DNA of 37,965 nt from an uncultured Schlesneria sp. Lineage in GTDB: Bacteria; Planctomycetota; Planctomycetia; Planctomycetales; Planctomycetaceae. Of the stretch, positions 1 to 8,887 are shown in pieces; within the stretch, counting starts at the first letter, position 1; each line of letters starts with the position of its first letter. The notes beneath the pieces are model-generated. The model searched no databases and was not told the DNA's origin. It saw only the letters and a program-made list of their open reading frames with translations. The translations under genes were made by a program, and so were the position numbers. The stretch is taken from positions 1 to 37,965 of the forward strand of contig CAILLA010000275.1 of NCBI GenBank assembly GCA_903834925.1, given 5' to 3'.

Positions 1-342
1 CAAGCAGTGCTCTTCGTATTTGAGAGCGAGGAAAAGCGAAGACACTGCTTCTCCGAAGACTCCTAAGCAGTGGCACGGGCGAGAGCCGTCCGAGGACGGG
101 TACTCTTTGTGCCACTGCTTGACCGCTTTGGGTCAAGCAGTGCTCTTCGTATTCGAGAGCGAGGAAATGCGAAGACACTGCTTCTCCGAAGACTCCTAAG
201 CAGTGGCACGGGAGAGAACCGTTCGACGACTTGTACTCTTCGTGCCACTGTTTGACCGCTTTGGGTCAAGCAGTGCTCTTCGAATTTGAGGGCGAGGAAA
301 AGCGAAGACACTGCTTCTCCGCAGACTCCTAAGCAGTGGCAC
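1..342. repeat. Tandem array of 133-bp double-hairpin repeat units
   Basis: Copies begin at 1, 134 and 267, and the last ends near 342, so about 2.6 units of 133 bp are present and the array runs off the left edge. Each unit holds two hairpins: one with arms CACTGCTTGACC and GGGTCAAGCAGTG, and one with arms CACTGCTT and AAGCAGTG. They are joined by a segment running from CTCTTCG to CGAAGAC. Linkers of about 31 bp between units are more divergent than the hairpins. The short reading frames here are repeat-derived and I do not call them genes. The array ends about 5 bp past the stop of the minus-strand glycosyltransferase, so it could act in 3' end formation. Confidence 0.9.
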
Positions 343-346
343 AGAG

Positions 347-1528
347 CTAGGCCGCGTGCTTTTCTCGTAGCACTTCGTCAAATACTTCGAGCACTTGTCG
401 AGCGTTGTCTTCCACGCGAAGTTTTGACGCAATGTCCCAGCAGATACCGCTCATCAATTGTTTTGTGGAAGCAGGGAGCGCGAGAAAATGGTCAATTTGT
501 TCGGTCAACGCCTGAATGGACCAGGCGTCAGGAATCACGTATCCGTTCCGTCCCGGTTCGATAATGTCCGCTCCACCGGCAGTTGCGGTTGTGATGACAG
601 GAGTCCCACATGCCATGGCTTCCAGATTCACGTTCGGGAATGGCTCATAAATCGTTGGTAAGACGAACAGGTCTCCCGCTCCGTACAGCCTTGCAATCGC
701 TGATTGGCGACCTGCGAACAGGACTCGTCGTTCAAGTCCCAGCGACCTAACAATCCGACGATAGCCTTCAATATCGCCTGCTCCGAGGACCACAAGTTTC
801 GCCTCATGCTCTTTCAGATTCGCCAGAGCGCTCAGCAGAGAATCAAGTCCCTTCCGGCGAAAATCCATTGAGGCAAAGACCAGCAGTGGCGTGTCGTCGG
901 CGGAAAAACGGCTTGCCGTTGAATCGGAATCAAACTGACGAAACAGTTCGTCGCGTACAGCGGCTCGTTCATTTCGGACGCTGGGGTTAAACACGTTCGT
1001 ATCGACGCCATTCACGATTCGGCGAATGCGAGTTTCCTCGACGCCAAAGTATTCAGTCAACAGCCGTGCGTCGAGCTTTGACTGCACGATCACTCGCCGG
1101 ACTCCTGAGGGTTGATACAGCTTGCGTTCGAGCTCGAAGATTGCCCGATGACGTGGATTCAACTGCTGCAACCAGCGCGAGACCGGGTGCCGATACCAGA
1201 CCTTCACCCAATGAGTCTGCATCGGGTCCGTCAGCCGAAACGTGTCGAGTCCCTCAACACGGGAGAGGCCATGCACGATATCAAACGGTTGTGAACGAGC
1301 GACTTTCGCACAATTCTCGGCAAACGATCGATTCCGAGTCCACGATGTCAGTTTGTTGACTGCGACTGGCAGAAATTCCACTTCGTTCTTCAGTTCGTCG
1401 TCGATCCCTTCGCCGATCACAGTCACTCGATGCCCAAGTTTCTGTAGACCACGAAACAGATTCACGCAGTACCGTTCCGCACCGGCTCTTTTCAGCGAAC
1501 AATGACGTCGTACCAGCGCGATATGCAT
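347..1528 (-). CDS. Glycosyltransferase family 4, LPS core (WaaG-like)
   Basis: A 393-residue GT-B fold glycosyltransferase, probably adding a hexose to the LPS inner core at the cytoplasmic face of the inner membrane. The N-terminus (MHIALVRRHCSLKRAGAERY) matches the acceptor-side start of WaaG-type enzymes. The C-terminal half has the nucleotide-sugar signature: a GAGDLFVLPTIYEPFPNVNLE stretch with an E-x7-E arrangement, then MACGTPVITT, around residues 280-315. It is the last gene of a minus-strand operon behind waaF, with a gap of about 100 bp that contains a short tandem repeat. Operon context supports an LPS core role, but the exact donor and acceptor cannot be read from the sequence. 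Confidence 0.85.
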   Translation of the reverse strand: MHIALVRRHCSLKRAGAERYCVNLFRGLQKLGHRVTVIGEGIDDELKNEVEFLPVAVNKLTSWTRNRSFAENCAKVARSQPFDIVHGLSRVEGLDTFRLTDPMQTHWVKVWYRHPVSRWLQQLNPRHRAIFELERKLYQPSGVRRVIVQSKLDARLLTEYFGVEETRIRRIVNGVDTNVFNPSVRNERAAVRDELFRQFDSDSTASRFSADDTPLLVFASMDFRRKGLDSLLSALANLKEHEAKLVVLGAGDIEGYRRIVRSLGLERRVLFAGRQSAIARLYGAGDLFVLPTIYEPFPNVNLEAMACGTPVITTATAGGADIIEPGRNGYVIPDAWSIQALTEQIDHFLALPASTKQLMSGICWDIASKLRVEDNARQVLEVFDEVLREKHAA

Positions 1529-1563
1529 ATTGAAGCCGAAAAAATGTAATCAGTTCCAAGAAT

Positions 1564-1608
1564 AGTTCTTATAAGTCCCATTGGTCCTATACGTCTCATA
1601 AGTCTCAT
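1564..1608. repeat. Five tandem 9-bp degenerate units
   Basis: Five consecutive nonamers fit a loose pattern ending in TCYYAT: AGTTCTTAT, AAGTCCCAT, TGGTCCTAT, ACGTCTCAT and AAGTCTCAT. They lie in the waaF to glycosyltransferase gap. The function is unknown. It could be slippage-generated spacer sequence. Confidence 0.65.
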
Positions 1609-1630
1609 GAAAAGCGGCATCGCAACCAAT

Positions 1631-2707
1631 TCAAGCCACGTTCCGCCGCCATGGCTTCTTGATCTGCCGTTCCACCGCAGCAAAAACCGTGTCGACCGAT
1701 AAATCCCGCAGGCAACGATGGTGTTTCAACGGGCATTCCCGTTGCTGACAAGGGCCACAATCAAGTTTAAGTTGCAGATGTTCGCTACGATCGTAGTACG
1801 TTTCGCTCCAGGCAATATGTGTCGGGCCATACAGCGTGATTACAGGCGTTCCGAACGGTGCTGCGAAGTGCCGGGGACCTGAATCTGTCGTGACCAGTAA
1901 CTCTGACTGGCGAATCGCCGCCTTGGTCAGGCCGATGCTCAGTGGCACATCAGCAAGGCTTACGACAGACGGATGTCTCGCCTCCGTCGCGATCCACCTG
2001 GCGTCATCTCGTTCGGATGGTCCACAGACGATGAGCACCGTTTTGTTGAATTCGGTCGCAACTCGATTAGCCAGCTTCGCAAAATATTCCCGTGGCCAGT
2101 TCTTCGCTGCACCAAACGCTCCACCCGTATTGAAGCAGACATATGACGGTGGGGTCTGACGTGAAAATTGTTTCCATTCACCGTCGACCATCAACCAGCG
2201 GTTTGACCAGAAGTCGTCAAGTTTCGCCTGGTCCTCGGGCAGGACTGCCAGCTCCATCTGTCGGCCAGGATTGCGGCAACCGAGTTTTTCTGCCAGTCGA
2301 AGATACTCGTCCATTACCGGATGCGGGACCGATTTCGATTTCGGCGTGACTCGGTCAGTCAGCATCAGTCCACGCCAGTCGCGTGCGAAACCAACTCGAC
2401 GTTTTGCTCCAGAGAGCCACGCTAGCGCTCCCGTCCGCAATGAATTGGGTAGCAACAACGCGGTGTCAAATCGTTCGCCGCGCAAAGTCCGTAAAAAAGA
2501 TAATCCGCGTTGATCCGGATTTTTGCCGCGAGGGTTGTAAAACAGTGTTCGATCGATCAGCCCGGTCCCCGCCAGGACGTCAGCAACGTAGGGACGCATG
2601 ATGCCGACGATTTCTGCCGATGAAAAATGATCCCGTACCGCGCGCAGAGTTGGCGTCGCCATCACGACGTCACCAATCCAGTTTGGCAAAAAGATCGCAA
2701 GCTTCAT
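1631..2707 (-). CDS. waaF: Lipopolysaccharide heptosyltransferase (GT9, WaaF-type)
   Basis: A 358-residue ADP-heptose:LPS heptosyltransferase that transfers L,D-heptose to the LPS inner core. The family start is clear (MKLAIFLPNWIGDVVMATPT). The C-terminal half carries the nucleotide-heptose binding region, with LVTTDSGPRHFAAPFGTPVI followed by LYGPTHIAWSETYY. A Cys-rich stretch (CGPCQQRECPLKHHRC) typical of GT9 enzymes lies near the end. Length is normal. It sits 31 bp after hldE, which supplies its sugar precursor, and ahead of a WaaG-like transferase. WaaF versus WaaC specificity is assigned by similarity only. Confidence 0.9.
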   Translation of the reverse strand: MKLAIFLPNWIGDVVMATPTLRAVRDHFSSAEIVGIMRPYVADVLAGTGLIDRTLFYNPRGKNPDQRGLSFLRTLRGERFDTALLLPNSLRTGALAWLSGAKRRVGFARDWRGLMLTDRVTPKSKSVPHPVMDEYLRLAEKLGCRNPGRQMELAVLPEDQAKLDDFWSNRWLMVDGEWKQFSRQTPPSYVCFNTGGAFGAAKNWPREYFAKLANRVATEFNKTVLIVCGPSERDDARWIATEARHPSVVSLADVPLSIGLTKAAIRQSELLVTTDSGPRHFAAPFGTPVITLYGPTHIAWSETYYDRSEHLQLKLDCGPCQQRECPLKHHRCLRDLSVDTVFAAVERQIKKPWRRNVA

Positions 2708-2738
2708 CGTCAGGCGAACTCATAAAGTGAACGGAAAA

Positions 2739-4271
2739 TTACGCCGCGCGGCGTTCGTTTGGAATCTGTTGCGGGATGGAAATCGCCACCGTTTCCGAGT
2801 CTCTTAGGCGTCGGACGATTTCGGTTGTTGAGACACCTGGAGTGACTCCCAGTGCCTTCACTCGACCACCATAGCCGAGAACCACTTCGCGACCGACGAT
2901 TTCCTCTTCGCTATACGTGCCACCTTTGACCAGGACGTCCGGTTGCAGGTGTCGCAGAATCGCGTGAGGCGTTTCCTCGTCAAAAACCACGATGTAGTCG
3001 ACCGATTCTAAACCTGCCAGCATCTGAGCTCGGTATTCTTGATCGAAGATCGGCCGATCCGGTGCTTTGTTTAATCGACGAACGCTGCGGTCGCTGTTGA
3101 TTGCAACGATCAGACAATCACCTTCGCGTGCAGCTTCCTGCAGGTAACTCAGGTGTCCGATGTGAAGCAGGTCAAAGCAGCCATTCGTCAGGACCACCTT
3201 CTGGCCCGCCTTGTGTCGAGCAGAAACGTGACGTTGAAGTTCATCCAGCGAACAAACTTTTCCCGCCGCACGACGGCTACCGTGCAGCAGATCAGTCAGG
3301 ATCTCTTTGCGGCTGATGCGGACCACACCAACCTGTTCGACTTCCAGTCCACCCGCGACGTTCGCCAGTCGGCAGAGTCTTGTTGGTTCGATCCCGGCGG
3401 CCATTCCCAGGCCGAACATCGCGAGGACCATGTCCCCTGCCCCGGTCACATCGTAGACTTCGCGGATTCGAGTCGGCAGGTGTACCGGTTCGTGGTTTTC
3501 GCGTGCCAGTACAATGCCATCGCGATCGAGTGTCACGAACGCCATGTCCAAACCGAATTTTTCAACCAGGACTTGTCCTGCCTGATAAGCCGCGTCAATT
3601 GTTTTGACATCGATTCCGGTCGCTTTTTGTGTCTCGGACCGGTTAGGAGTTACGCCCGTCGCACCTCGGTACAGGTTGTAGTCGCCACCCGCAGCCGGAT
3701 CGGCGATCACGGGAAGGCCGGCCGCTCGCGCTGCCGCAATCAGCGGTCGCAAGACTTCGGCAGTACAAACCCCTTTGGCATAGTCTGAAATCAGCACCGC
3801 CTGGAACTCATGCAATCGAGGTAGGATCGAGTTCAGCAATTGTTGAGCGATCTCGGTCCGAATCGGATGCCGAACTTCGCGATCGACTCGTAACATCTGA
3901 TGAGGATGTCGATGTTGTGCTCGACCCATGAACCGAACTTTGCATGTCGTCGGTCGATCGCTGTCGACAACAATTGCCGAACAATCAACACCAAATCGCG
4001 TCAGGTCTTCGGCCACAACTTTGCCGTCGGCGTCGTCACCGACGACTCCCGCCAATGTCACTTCGGCGTCGAGCCCGCGCAACATGTTGGCGACGTTGGA
4101 TGCTCCGCCCAATCGAGTTTCCTGGCGATCTTCACGCAGCAGGATTACGGGAGCTTCCTGACTGATTCGTTCGGCGTCGCCCCAGACATAACGGTCCAGG
4201 ATCAGGTCGCCGATGACCAGAATTCGCGGTGTCCCCAACCGCTCCATTTCGTCGATCAGTTCAAATGTCAT
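2739..4271 (-). CDS. hldE: Bifunctional heptose-7-phosphate kinase / heptose-1-phosphate adenylyltransferase
   Basis: A 510-residue two-domain enzyme of ADP-heptose synthesis. The N-terminal part (about 1-330) is a PfkB/ribokinase-type sugar kinase, with GGASNVANM near residue 55 and the catalytic GAGD at 276-279. It phosphorylates D-glycero-beta-D-manno-heptose 7-phosphate at C1. The C-terminal part (about 355-490) is a cytidylyltransferase-like domain with TNGCFDLLHIGH at 362-373, which adds AMP. Both halves look intact and length is close to usual for HldE. A purine-rich AAGGATGG precedes the ATG. It is first in the operon feeding the heptosyltransferase downstream. Confidence 0.95.
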   Translation of the reverse strand: MTFELIDEMERLGTPRILVIGDLILDRYVWGDAERISQEAPVILLREDRQETRLGGASNVANMLRGLDAEVTLAGVVGDDADGKVVAEDLTRFGVDCSAIVVDSDRPTTCKVRFMGRAQHRHPHQMLRVDREVRHPIRTEIAQQLLNSILPRLHEFQAVLISDYAKGVCTAEVLRPLIAAARAAGLPVIADPAAGGDYNLYRGATGVTPNRSETQKATGIDVKTIDAAYQAGQVLVEKFGLDMAFVTLDRDGIVLARENHEPVHLPTRIREVYDVTGAGDMVLAMFGLGMAAGIEPTRLCRLANVAGGLEVEQVGVVRISRKEILTDLLHGSRRAAGKVCSLDELQRHVSARHKAGQKVVLTNGCFDLLHIGHLSYLQEAAREGDCLIVAINSDRSVRRLNKAPDRPIFDQEYRAQMLAGLESVDYIVVFDEETPHAILRHLQPDVLVKGGTYSEEEIVGREVVLGYGGRVKALGVTPGVSTTEIVRRLRDSETVAISIPQQIPNERRAA

Positions 4272-4413
4272 GAATTCGCCATCCTTGGCCGGGTGTCATT
4301 CGCGCGTCATCCTGACGGCTGTTCTCTAATCATCTACGCACAATCAAGTTCAGTCAATGCGGCTTCGCAGCGGAAAACTGGCAATGCAGTTTTTCAAGCT
4401 AGAAAAAACAGGC

Positions 4414-4507
4414 TGCCACGATTATAGAGTCTTCGACATGGTCGTCCAAAATGGAATACGTTGCATTCGATCGCACGGCTTTGTCGAAGACTCCAAAACC
4501 GTGGCAC
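4414..4507. repeat. Dispersed double-hairpin element (CACGG-stem variant)
   Basis: A single copy of the double-hairpin family. It starts GCCACG, has GAGTCTTCGACA and TGTCGAAGACTCC as internal inverted segments, and ends ACCGTGGCAC. The terminal stem reads CACGG/CCGTG where other copies read CACTG/CAGTG. It lies in the 282-bp gap upstream of hldE and downstream of the HNH gene. Confidence 0.8.
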
Positions 4508-4553
4508 CCAAGTTTGAAGCAAAAATCCATCTCTCCTGACAGCGGAAACTCGG

Positions 4554-5165
4554 TCATTCGTTTAAAAACGTCCGCCAGCATTCGTATTTTCGGCTGTTCA
4601 AATGGTGGAATAATATCGGGTTCCGGGCCGGTTTATGGGGGGCTTTCATCAATTTCATGTTTGCTTCGTAAGGGGTTCGCCCCCCTTTTCGTACATTACA
4701 GTCGAGGCAGCAGCAGACGATGTTTTCCCAAGTGGTTGGCCCACCACGACTTTTCGGCATGACGTGGTCCAGGCTAAGACTGTGCAGCCCGAACCGTTTG
4801 CCACAATACTGACAACGGTTTTCGTCTCGGAGAAAAATATTCCGCCGGTTGAATTTCACGCCGTTGCGGGGCATCCGGTCATACCTGAGCAGGCGGATGA
4901 TTCGCGGAACCTGAATTTCAAAATTGACGGCCCGAATCCAGTCGGCATCTTGAGCGTCGTCGAGCTCCAGTTTCAGCAGGCCGACTTCCAGCCAGTTTCC
5001 AAAGTCGTACGAATGAAATGTCCCATCGTCAACCGAAATGACTTCCGCAGCGCCCTTATAAAGGAGGCAGAATGCACGGGTGACCGAGAGTACATGGATC
5101 GGTAGATAATGGCGATTCAATGCCAGTACACTGGACTGAATCGCCGGACTGTGTGCTGCAATCAT
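4554..5165 (-). CDS. HNH endonuclease family protein
   Basis: A 203-residue protein of the HNH nuclease family common in planctomycetes and cyanobacteria. The N-terminal part (ALNRHYLPIHVLSVTRAF) is the conserved leader of this subfamily. The zinc-bound HNH core follows: CQYC (about 118-121), the DHV catalytic motif with His at about 134, WENIV, and CLDCN (about 153-157). I chose the ATG at 5165 because a strong GGAGGAG lies 10 bases upstream. An in-frame extension to 5213 or 5216 has no visible ribosome site. These enzymes cut DNA with a single metal, but a specific role is not established. No partner genes point to restriction or homing. Confidence 0.85.
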   Translation of the reverse strand: MIAAHSPAIQSSVLALNRHYLPIHVLSVTRAFCLLYKGAAEVISVDDGTFHSYDFGNWLEVGLLKLELDDAQDADWIRAVNFEIQVPRIIRLLRYDRMPRNGVKFNRRNIFLRDENRCQYCGKRFGLHSLSLDHVMPKSRGGPTTWENIVCCCLDCNVRKGGRTPYEANMKLMKAPHKPARNPILFHHLNSRKYECWRTFLNE

Positions 5166-5449
5166 CTCGCCTGTGCTCCTCCGCACTGGACAAGTAGGGG
5201 ACGTCACGTGCATCACAGTGGCGAGTTGCGTTTAACACCAGCAGAATCAAGTCATGCAATCGCCAACCGCGTGGGCATTGTAAGCAGCAGCACAAGCACT
5301 CGGCAACACTCAAGCCCGTGCAGAATGATGAAGGATTTATGAAGAATCTCGAACCGATAGCAAGGCCTTACGTCTTCGTATTGGGGCTTCCTGCCCGCAT
5401 GCGAAAAAATTGACGCACACGTGGAAGCGTATTGTCCATCTTCGTTTCG

Positions 5450-7021
5450 TCATTCTTCAATGAGTTTCAATGCCTCGTCAACAAGCTTTTCCGCTTTGGC
5501 GAACTCTCCCTTTTGAAGCATCGGTCCGACCTGCTGCATGATCTTCATCAGTGGACCAACATCTTTTCCATTCGTTTGCAGGCGCTCGGCTCCGCGCTGA
5601 ATCCGTTGAATCTTTTCAACAAGTTGCGGCGGTGGACCCATAGGCTGACGGGTCATTTTCGGGCGTTGACCAGGGTTCTCTAACTGCTGCACTGCACTCG
5701 CGTATCGTTTGCGAAAGAACCGCTTCATCGAGGCGACGATATCGTCGTAAGTTTTATCCTCGGGATTCGTAACGCGTCGATGAGGGAACGGGTCGGCAGC
5801 CAGTTCCGTTTTAATTAACGAATATTTTTTATCGAGCGTCGCACAGAGTGCTTCTGGTTCAAATGATTTTTCCAGAATGATCCGCGCTCTTTCGCGATAT
5901 CGTTTTAACAACCCGGCGTTGTTGACGATCCGGTTTAGAAGAGGGTTCGGCATCTGTCCGGCCGCTGGCCATGCGGCATTCCAGTCGGACAGGACTTGAA
6001 TTTGTCCGAATGCCGACTCGCAGAAGCCAACATCCAGATCCCACGGAAGGTAACGCCAACGGTCGTTCGTACCGTCGCGATAAAGATAATAGTTGTGAGG
6101 GTTCCAGCCAGTCAGTTGATCGAACGCGCCCGAAAACAACATGATCGCCGTTACAGAAATGAAGTCGTCCAATTCCATCTGTGATTCCAGATTCGCCGCG
6201 ATCTCATTGTCGTTCGACTGATTGATCATCCGGATGAAATCGACGAGTTTCTGTTGCCCCATCTTCGAGGCTTTTGACTGTGGTTCAAATGCTTTTTGAT
6301 AGATCGCCGGATCATCGCTGATGAATTGAAGATTCGACGCAGGGCCACCTTCATCGACCTTAAAGAGGAGGCCGTTTTCGCCGGGGAAATTGCGCTGAAT
6401 GAACGTCTCGTCAATCCGCTCGACATTGACATAAACGCCGTGGTTTTTGCCGTTCACAAGCAGTTTGGCATAGTTGCATCGGTGGGCTTTAATTCCGTTT
6501 TTCGCGAGGATTTCCGTGATGATTGGTTCGCTGAATACGCTGCCAAACTGAACGCCATTGTCGAGTGACGTTCGGCGGAGTCCCAGGAATCGCTGGTCTT
6601 CCGTGTATTCGTCAAATTTAATCAGAAAGCTGCGTTTGTGTTTTTGCTGGGGCGCTGAGGAACTGTTTCCCTTAAAGCGGATACCGACATTCGGGATCGA
6701 GATATCGCGCCAGCGAAATGAGGCCGGAACATAAATTCGATCGGGTAGTGCCGCCAACAGACGCTGCATGTCCTGTTCGGCCACTTTCAGTTCGATCGTC
6801 TGAATTTCATCTGGCCGATAGAAATCAGCCTGAGTCAGCTGATTACCAACCGGAGAATTCGATTCCTGCGACCACGAACATTGAGCCGCCGTCATCACCA
6901 AGCAACAAGAAAGCACGATCCTCAATCGGCAATACCGTGAAGGACTTTGACCTTTGTAGCCAGTCAGTTCGAAAAACACCTGTATCTCCTGATGCCGATG
7001 ACATTGTCTCAAGTAGATCAT
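5450..7021 (-). CDS. CotH kinase family protein, secreted
   Basis: A protein of up to 523 residues from the CotH (spore-coat protein kinase-like) family. Recognisable elements are FRWRDISIPNVGIRFKGNSS, KHKRSFLIKFDEY, NYAKLLVNGKNHGVYVNVER, and the metal-binding stretch RYLPWDLDVGF. A hydrophobic segment ending AAQCSWSQ looks like an export signal, but about 30 polar residues precede it. The true start may therefore be an internal TTG near the LRIVLSCC segment. The C-terminal 70 residues are helical and Gln/Lys/Glu-rich. CotH proteins are atypical Ser/Thr kinases in spores and pathogens; in planctomycetes the substrate is unknown. Confidence 0.85.
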   Translation of the reverse strand: MIYLRQCHRHQEIQVFFELTGYKGQSPSRYCRLRIVLSCCLVMTAAQCSWSQESNSPVGNQLTQADFYRPDEIQTIELKVAEQDMQRLLAALPDRIYVPASFRWRDISIPNVGIRFKGNSSSAPQQKHKRSFLIKFDEYTEDQRFLGLRRTSLDNGVQFGSVFSEPIITEILAKNGIKAHRCNYAKLLVNGKNHGVYVNVERIDETFIQRNFPGENGLLFKVDEGGPASNLQFISDDPAIYQKAFEPQSKASKMGQQKLVDFIRMINQSNDNEIAANLESQMELDDFISVTAIMLFSGAFDQLTGWNPHNYYLYRDGTNDRWRYLPWDLDVGFCESAFGQIQVLSDWNAAWPAAGQMPNPLLNRIVNNAGLLKRYRERARIILEKSFEPEALCATLDKKYSLIKTELAADPFPHRRVTNPEDKTYDDIVASMKRFFRKRYASAVQQLENPGQRPKMTRQPMGPPPQLVEKIQRIQRGAERLQTNGKDVGPLMKIMQQVGPMLQKGEFAKAEKLVDEALKLIEE

Positions 7022-7124
7022 ACGTTAAAGGGTCTTGTCTCACACTTCATGGAAATCACTTGTCCCATGCGGTTTAATCTTTGAGAGTTGAGCTGGATCC
7101 GTTACATGAAACAAGGATTGCAAC

Positions 7125-7418
7125 ATGAGCGTTGTGGCACAAATGAAAACGGCTTCGGGGGACGTTGACGCCGGACCGATTGCCACCACTGGTGAATGGT
7201 CAGAGTTTCAAAACGCGGTACTGGCGTTTACCAATATTTCTGAGTTGGTAAAGCTGACTCAGCAGGGAAAAGCTGATGATGGATTCGCCTTGCGAGAGGA
7301 TCTCGAAGCCGTTTTTTTTACTTTTGAATTGTCAGAAGGTTCGACGTTGATTGCTAAAGCGCTGCTGAAGATTGCCGTCAGAATGAATCCCGGCGATGTT
7401 CTGATTGTCACAGAATGA
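7125..7418 (+). CDS. Small acidic protein of unknown function
   Basis: A 97-residue soluble acidic protein (start MSVVAQMKTASGDVDAGPIA, end NPGDVLIVTE) that I do not recognise. There is no signal peptide or membrane segment. The predicted pattern is an N-terminal disordered stretch followed by an alpha/beta region. An AAGGA lies 12 bases before the ATG. It converges with a STAS anti-sigma antagonist gene. The junction between them, including both stop codons, has been triplicated in 25-bp units. Neighbourhood hints at a signalling partner, but that is inference. Confidence 0.6.
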   Translation: MSVVAQMKTASGDVDAGPIATTGEWSEFQNAVLAFTNISELVKLTQQGKADDGFALREDLEAVFFTFELSEGSTLIAKALLKIAVRMNPGDVLIVTE

Positions 7419-7488
7419 ACGCTACGCTTCTGTGACCTAATGAACGCTACGCTTCAGTGACCTAATAAACGCTACGCTTCTGTGGTTG
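7414..7488. repeat. Three tandem 25-bp units across a convergent gene junction
   Basis: Units run 7414-7438, 7439-7463 and 7464-7488 and are nearly identical (AATGAACGCTACGCTTCTGT start). The first unit contains the TGA of the plus-strand gene. The third encodes the last codons and the TAG of the minus-strand STAS gene. Each copy therefore carries sequence equivalent to both gene ends. Confidence 0.9.
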
Positions 7489-7846
7489 GTTCTTTGTCAT
7501 GGAACGATTGTCTGGCGAATTCAAGGTCGCCGTACATATCGAGCACTTTATCCAGGCGGACGAGACGAAGAACCTGCATGACGGTGCCTTGTATTGCGGC
7601 GAGTTTGACGGTTCCTCCTTTTTTCGCGAGTCTGGTTTTCAGCGCGACTAATGAACCGATACCGATACTTGAGATATAACCCATGTAGCGGCAGTCAATA
7701 ATGATTTTTTGATGGCCATTTTCCAGATGCCGCTGGATCTCTTGATCAAATTCAGGAGTGGTCACGGAATCAAGATCGCCTCGCAGAACAATCGCGAGGA
7801 TGTCACCGTCAATAACTTCTGATTCGAATGTGATTTTCGCACTCAT
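7472..7846 (-). CDS. STAS-domain anti-sigma factor antagonist
   Basis: A 124-residue single STAS domain of the SpoIIAA/RsbV type. The signature is GDLDSVTTPEFDQEI near residues 23-37, then KIIIDCRYMGYISSIGIGSL at about 47-66. The second Ser of the YISS motif (about residue 60) is the expected phosphorylation site for a cognate anti-sigma kinase. Such proteins bind and release anti-sigma factors or act inside partner-switching pathways. No kinase or phosphatase gene is adjacent, so the partner is unknown. Its final codons lie inside the 25-bp triplication. Confidence 0.88.
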   Translation of the reverse strand: MSAKITFESEVIDGDILAIVLRGDLDSVTTPEFDQEIQRHLENGHQKIIIDCRYMGYISSIGIGSLVALKTRLAKKGGTVKLAAIQGTVMQVLRLVRLDKVLDMYGDLEFARQSFHDKEPTTEA

Positions 7847-8178
7847 GTTTCAAGTCCCGGTTCTTTGAACGCAAGCCATTTGGCGAGTCAATCAGACGGG
7901 GTATTGCGGTTGAAGTCAAGCAAATCCTCGATGCCAAACGAGGATGGATGAGTCATTCCGTGAAAAAGGGCCATCAAGAAACTGAATTCCTGATAAATTG
8001 CGGCGGTATCTGTGGCGGGAAGACGACCTTGAGATGGTATCGTTGATCTTATTCGTCAGATTCGTGGCCAAAATTCTTTTGCATTGTTTTTGAGAACTTT
8101 GTGGAATGGCAATGGCCGATTACGAAATTTGTCATCACCCGTCTGGTTCTCGCTCGAAATCAACCTGAAAGGTTTCAA
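7847..8178. other. Intergenic divergent region, no gene seen
   Basis: This gap separates divergent STAS and dioxygenase genes and should hold both promoters. I see a short inverted repeat, CCTCG and CGAGG at about 7927-7944, but no convincing promoter pair or RNA gene. Confidence 0.5.
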
Positions 8179-8865
8179 ATGAATTTGAACTCTTCCCCGT
8201 TTTCGCGAAGGCATTTTTTGCGGAATGCGACGTTTGGAACGGCGTTGATGACCACACCGGGTTTGTTCGCCGAGCAACTATTCCGTACGCCGCCGTTGAC
8301 CGAAGGGCCGTTTTATCCGGACAAACTGCCGCTGGATAAAGACAATGATTTGCTGATTATCAATGACAGTATCACTCCGGCTGTCGGCGAGATCACTCAT
8401 TTGACGGGACGAGTTCTCAGTGAAAACGGCACTCCGTTAAAAGACCTGACGATTGAGATCTGGCAGTGCGATGCGAATGCCGTTTATCTGCATTCAGCAG
8501 ACAGCGTCCCGAAGCAGAAGACCCGGGATCAGAACTTTCAGGGGTTTGGTCGGTTTACAACAGCATCTACTGGCGAATATCGATTCCGAACGATTAAGCC
8601 TGTCCCGTATCCTGGTCGGCCCGCTCCGCACATTCATGTGATGGTGAAGAAAGGGGATCGCAAACTGTTGACGACACAACTTGTGATTCGAGGTCATGAG
8701 GGGAATGCACGAGACGGTGTCTTCAGTGGCACGCGAGACCTGATTGATCGTGAACTGCTGATGGTTGATTTCAAACCGATTCCGGAATCAAAGATTGGTG
8801 AATACGCCGCTCGATTTGACATTGTCCTTGGGCGGACTCCTGACGACGCTTCGCTTGAAAAATAA
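8179..8865 (+). CDS. Tat-exported intradiol ring-cleavage dioxygenase
   Basis: A 228-residue protein of the intradiol dioxygenase family, related to protocatechuate 3,4-dioxygenase beta and catechol 1,2-dioxygenase. It starts MNLNSSPFSRRHFLRN, a twin-arginine export signal with RR at 10-11, so it probably works in the cell envelope. The motif TEGPFYPD is at about 42-49. The probable non-haem Fe(III) ligands are visible: Tyr103 (ANAVYLH), Tyr144, His151 and His153 (PYPGRPAPHIH). It would split catechol-type rings between the hydroxyls. I chose the ATG at 8179 because AAAGG lies 6 bases upstream and the Tat motif follows; the frame opens 26 codons earlier. Confidence 0.88.
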   Translation: MNLNSSPFSRRHFLRNATFGTALMTTPGLFAEQLFRTPPLTEGPFYPDKLPLDKDNDLLIINDSITPAVGEITHLTGRVLSENGTPLKDLTIEIWQCDANAVYLHSADSVPKQKTRDQNFQGFGRFTTASTGEYRFRTIKPVPYPGRPAPHIHVMVKKGDRKLLTTQLVIRGHEGNARDGVFSGTRDLIDRELLMVDFKPIPESKIGEYAARFDIVLGRTPDDASLEK

Positions 8866-8887
8866 GCATCGGCCTGAGAAGTGTTTT

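Noticed and set aside
1-342. CRISPR array
   Set aside because: Units are 133 bp and repeated in full, with internal hairpins. There are no unique spacers of uniform size and no cas genes.
63-564. Overlapping short frames on both strands at the left edge
   Set aside because: They translate the tandem hairpin array, repeat each other's residues and have no ribosome site. They are by-products of the repeat.
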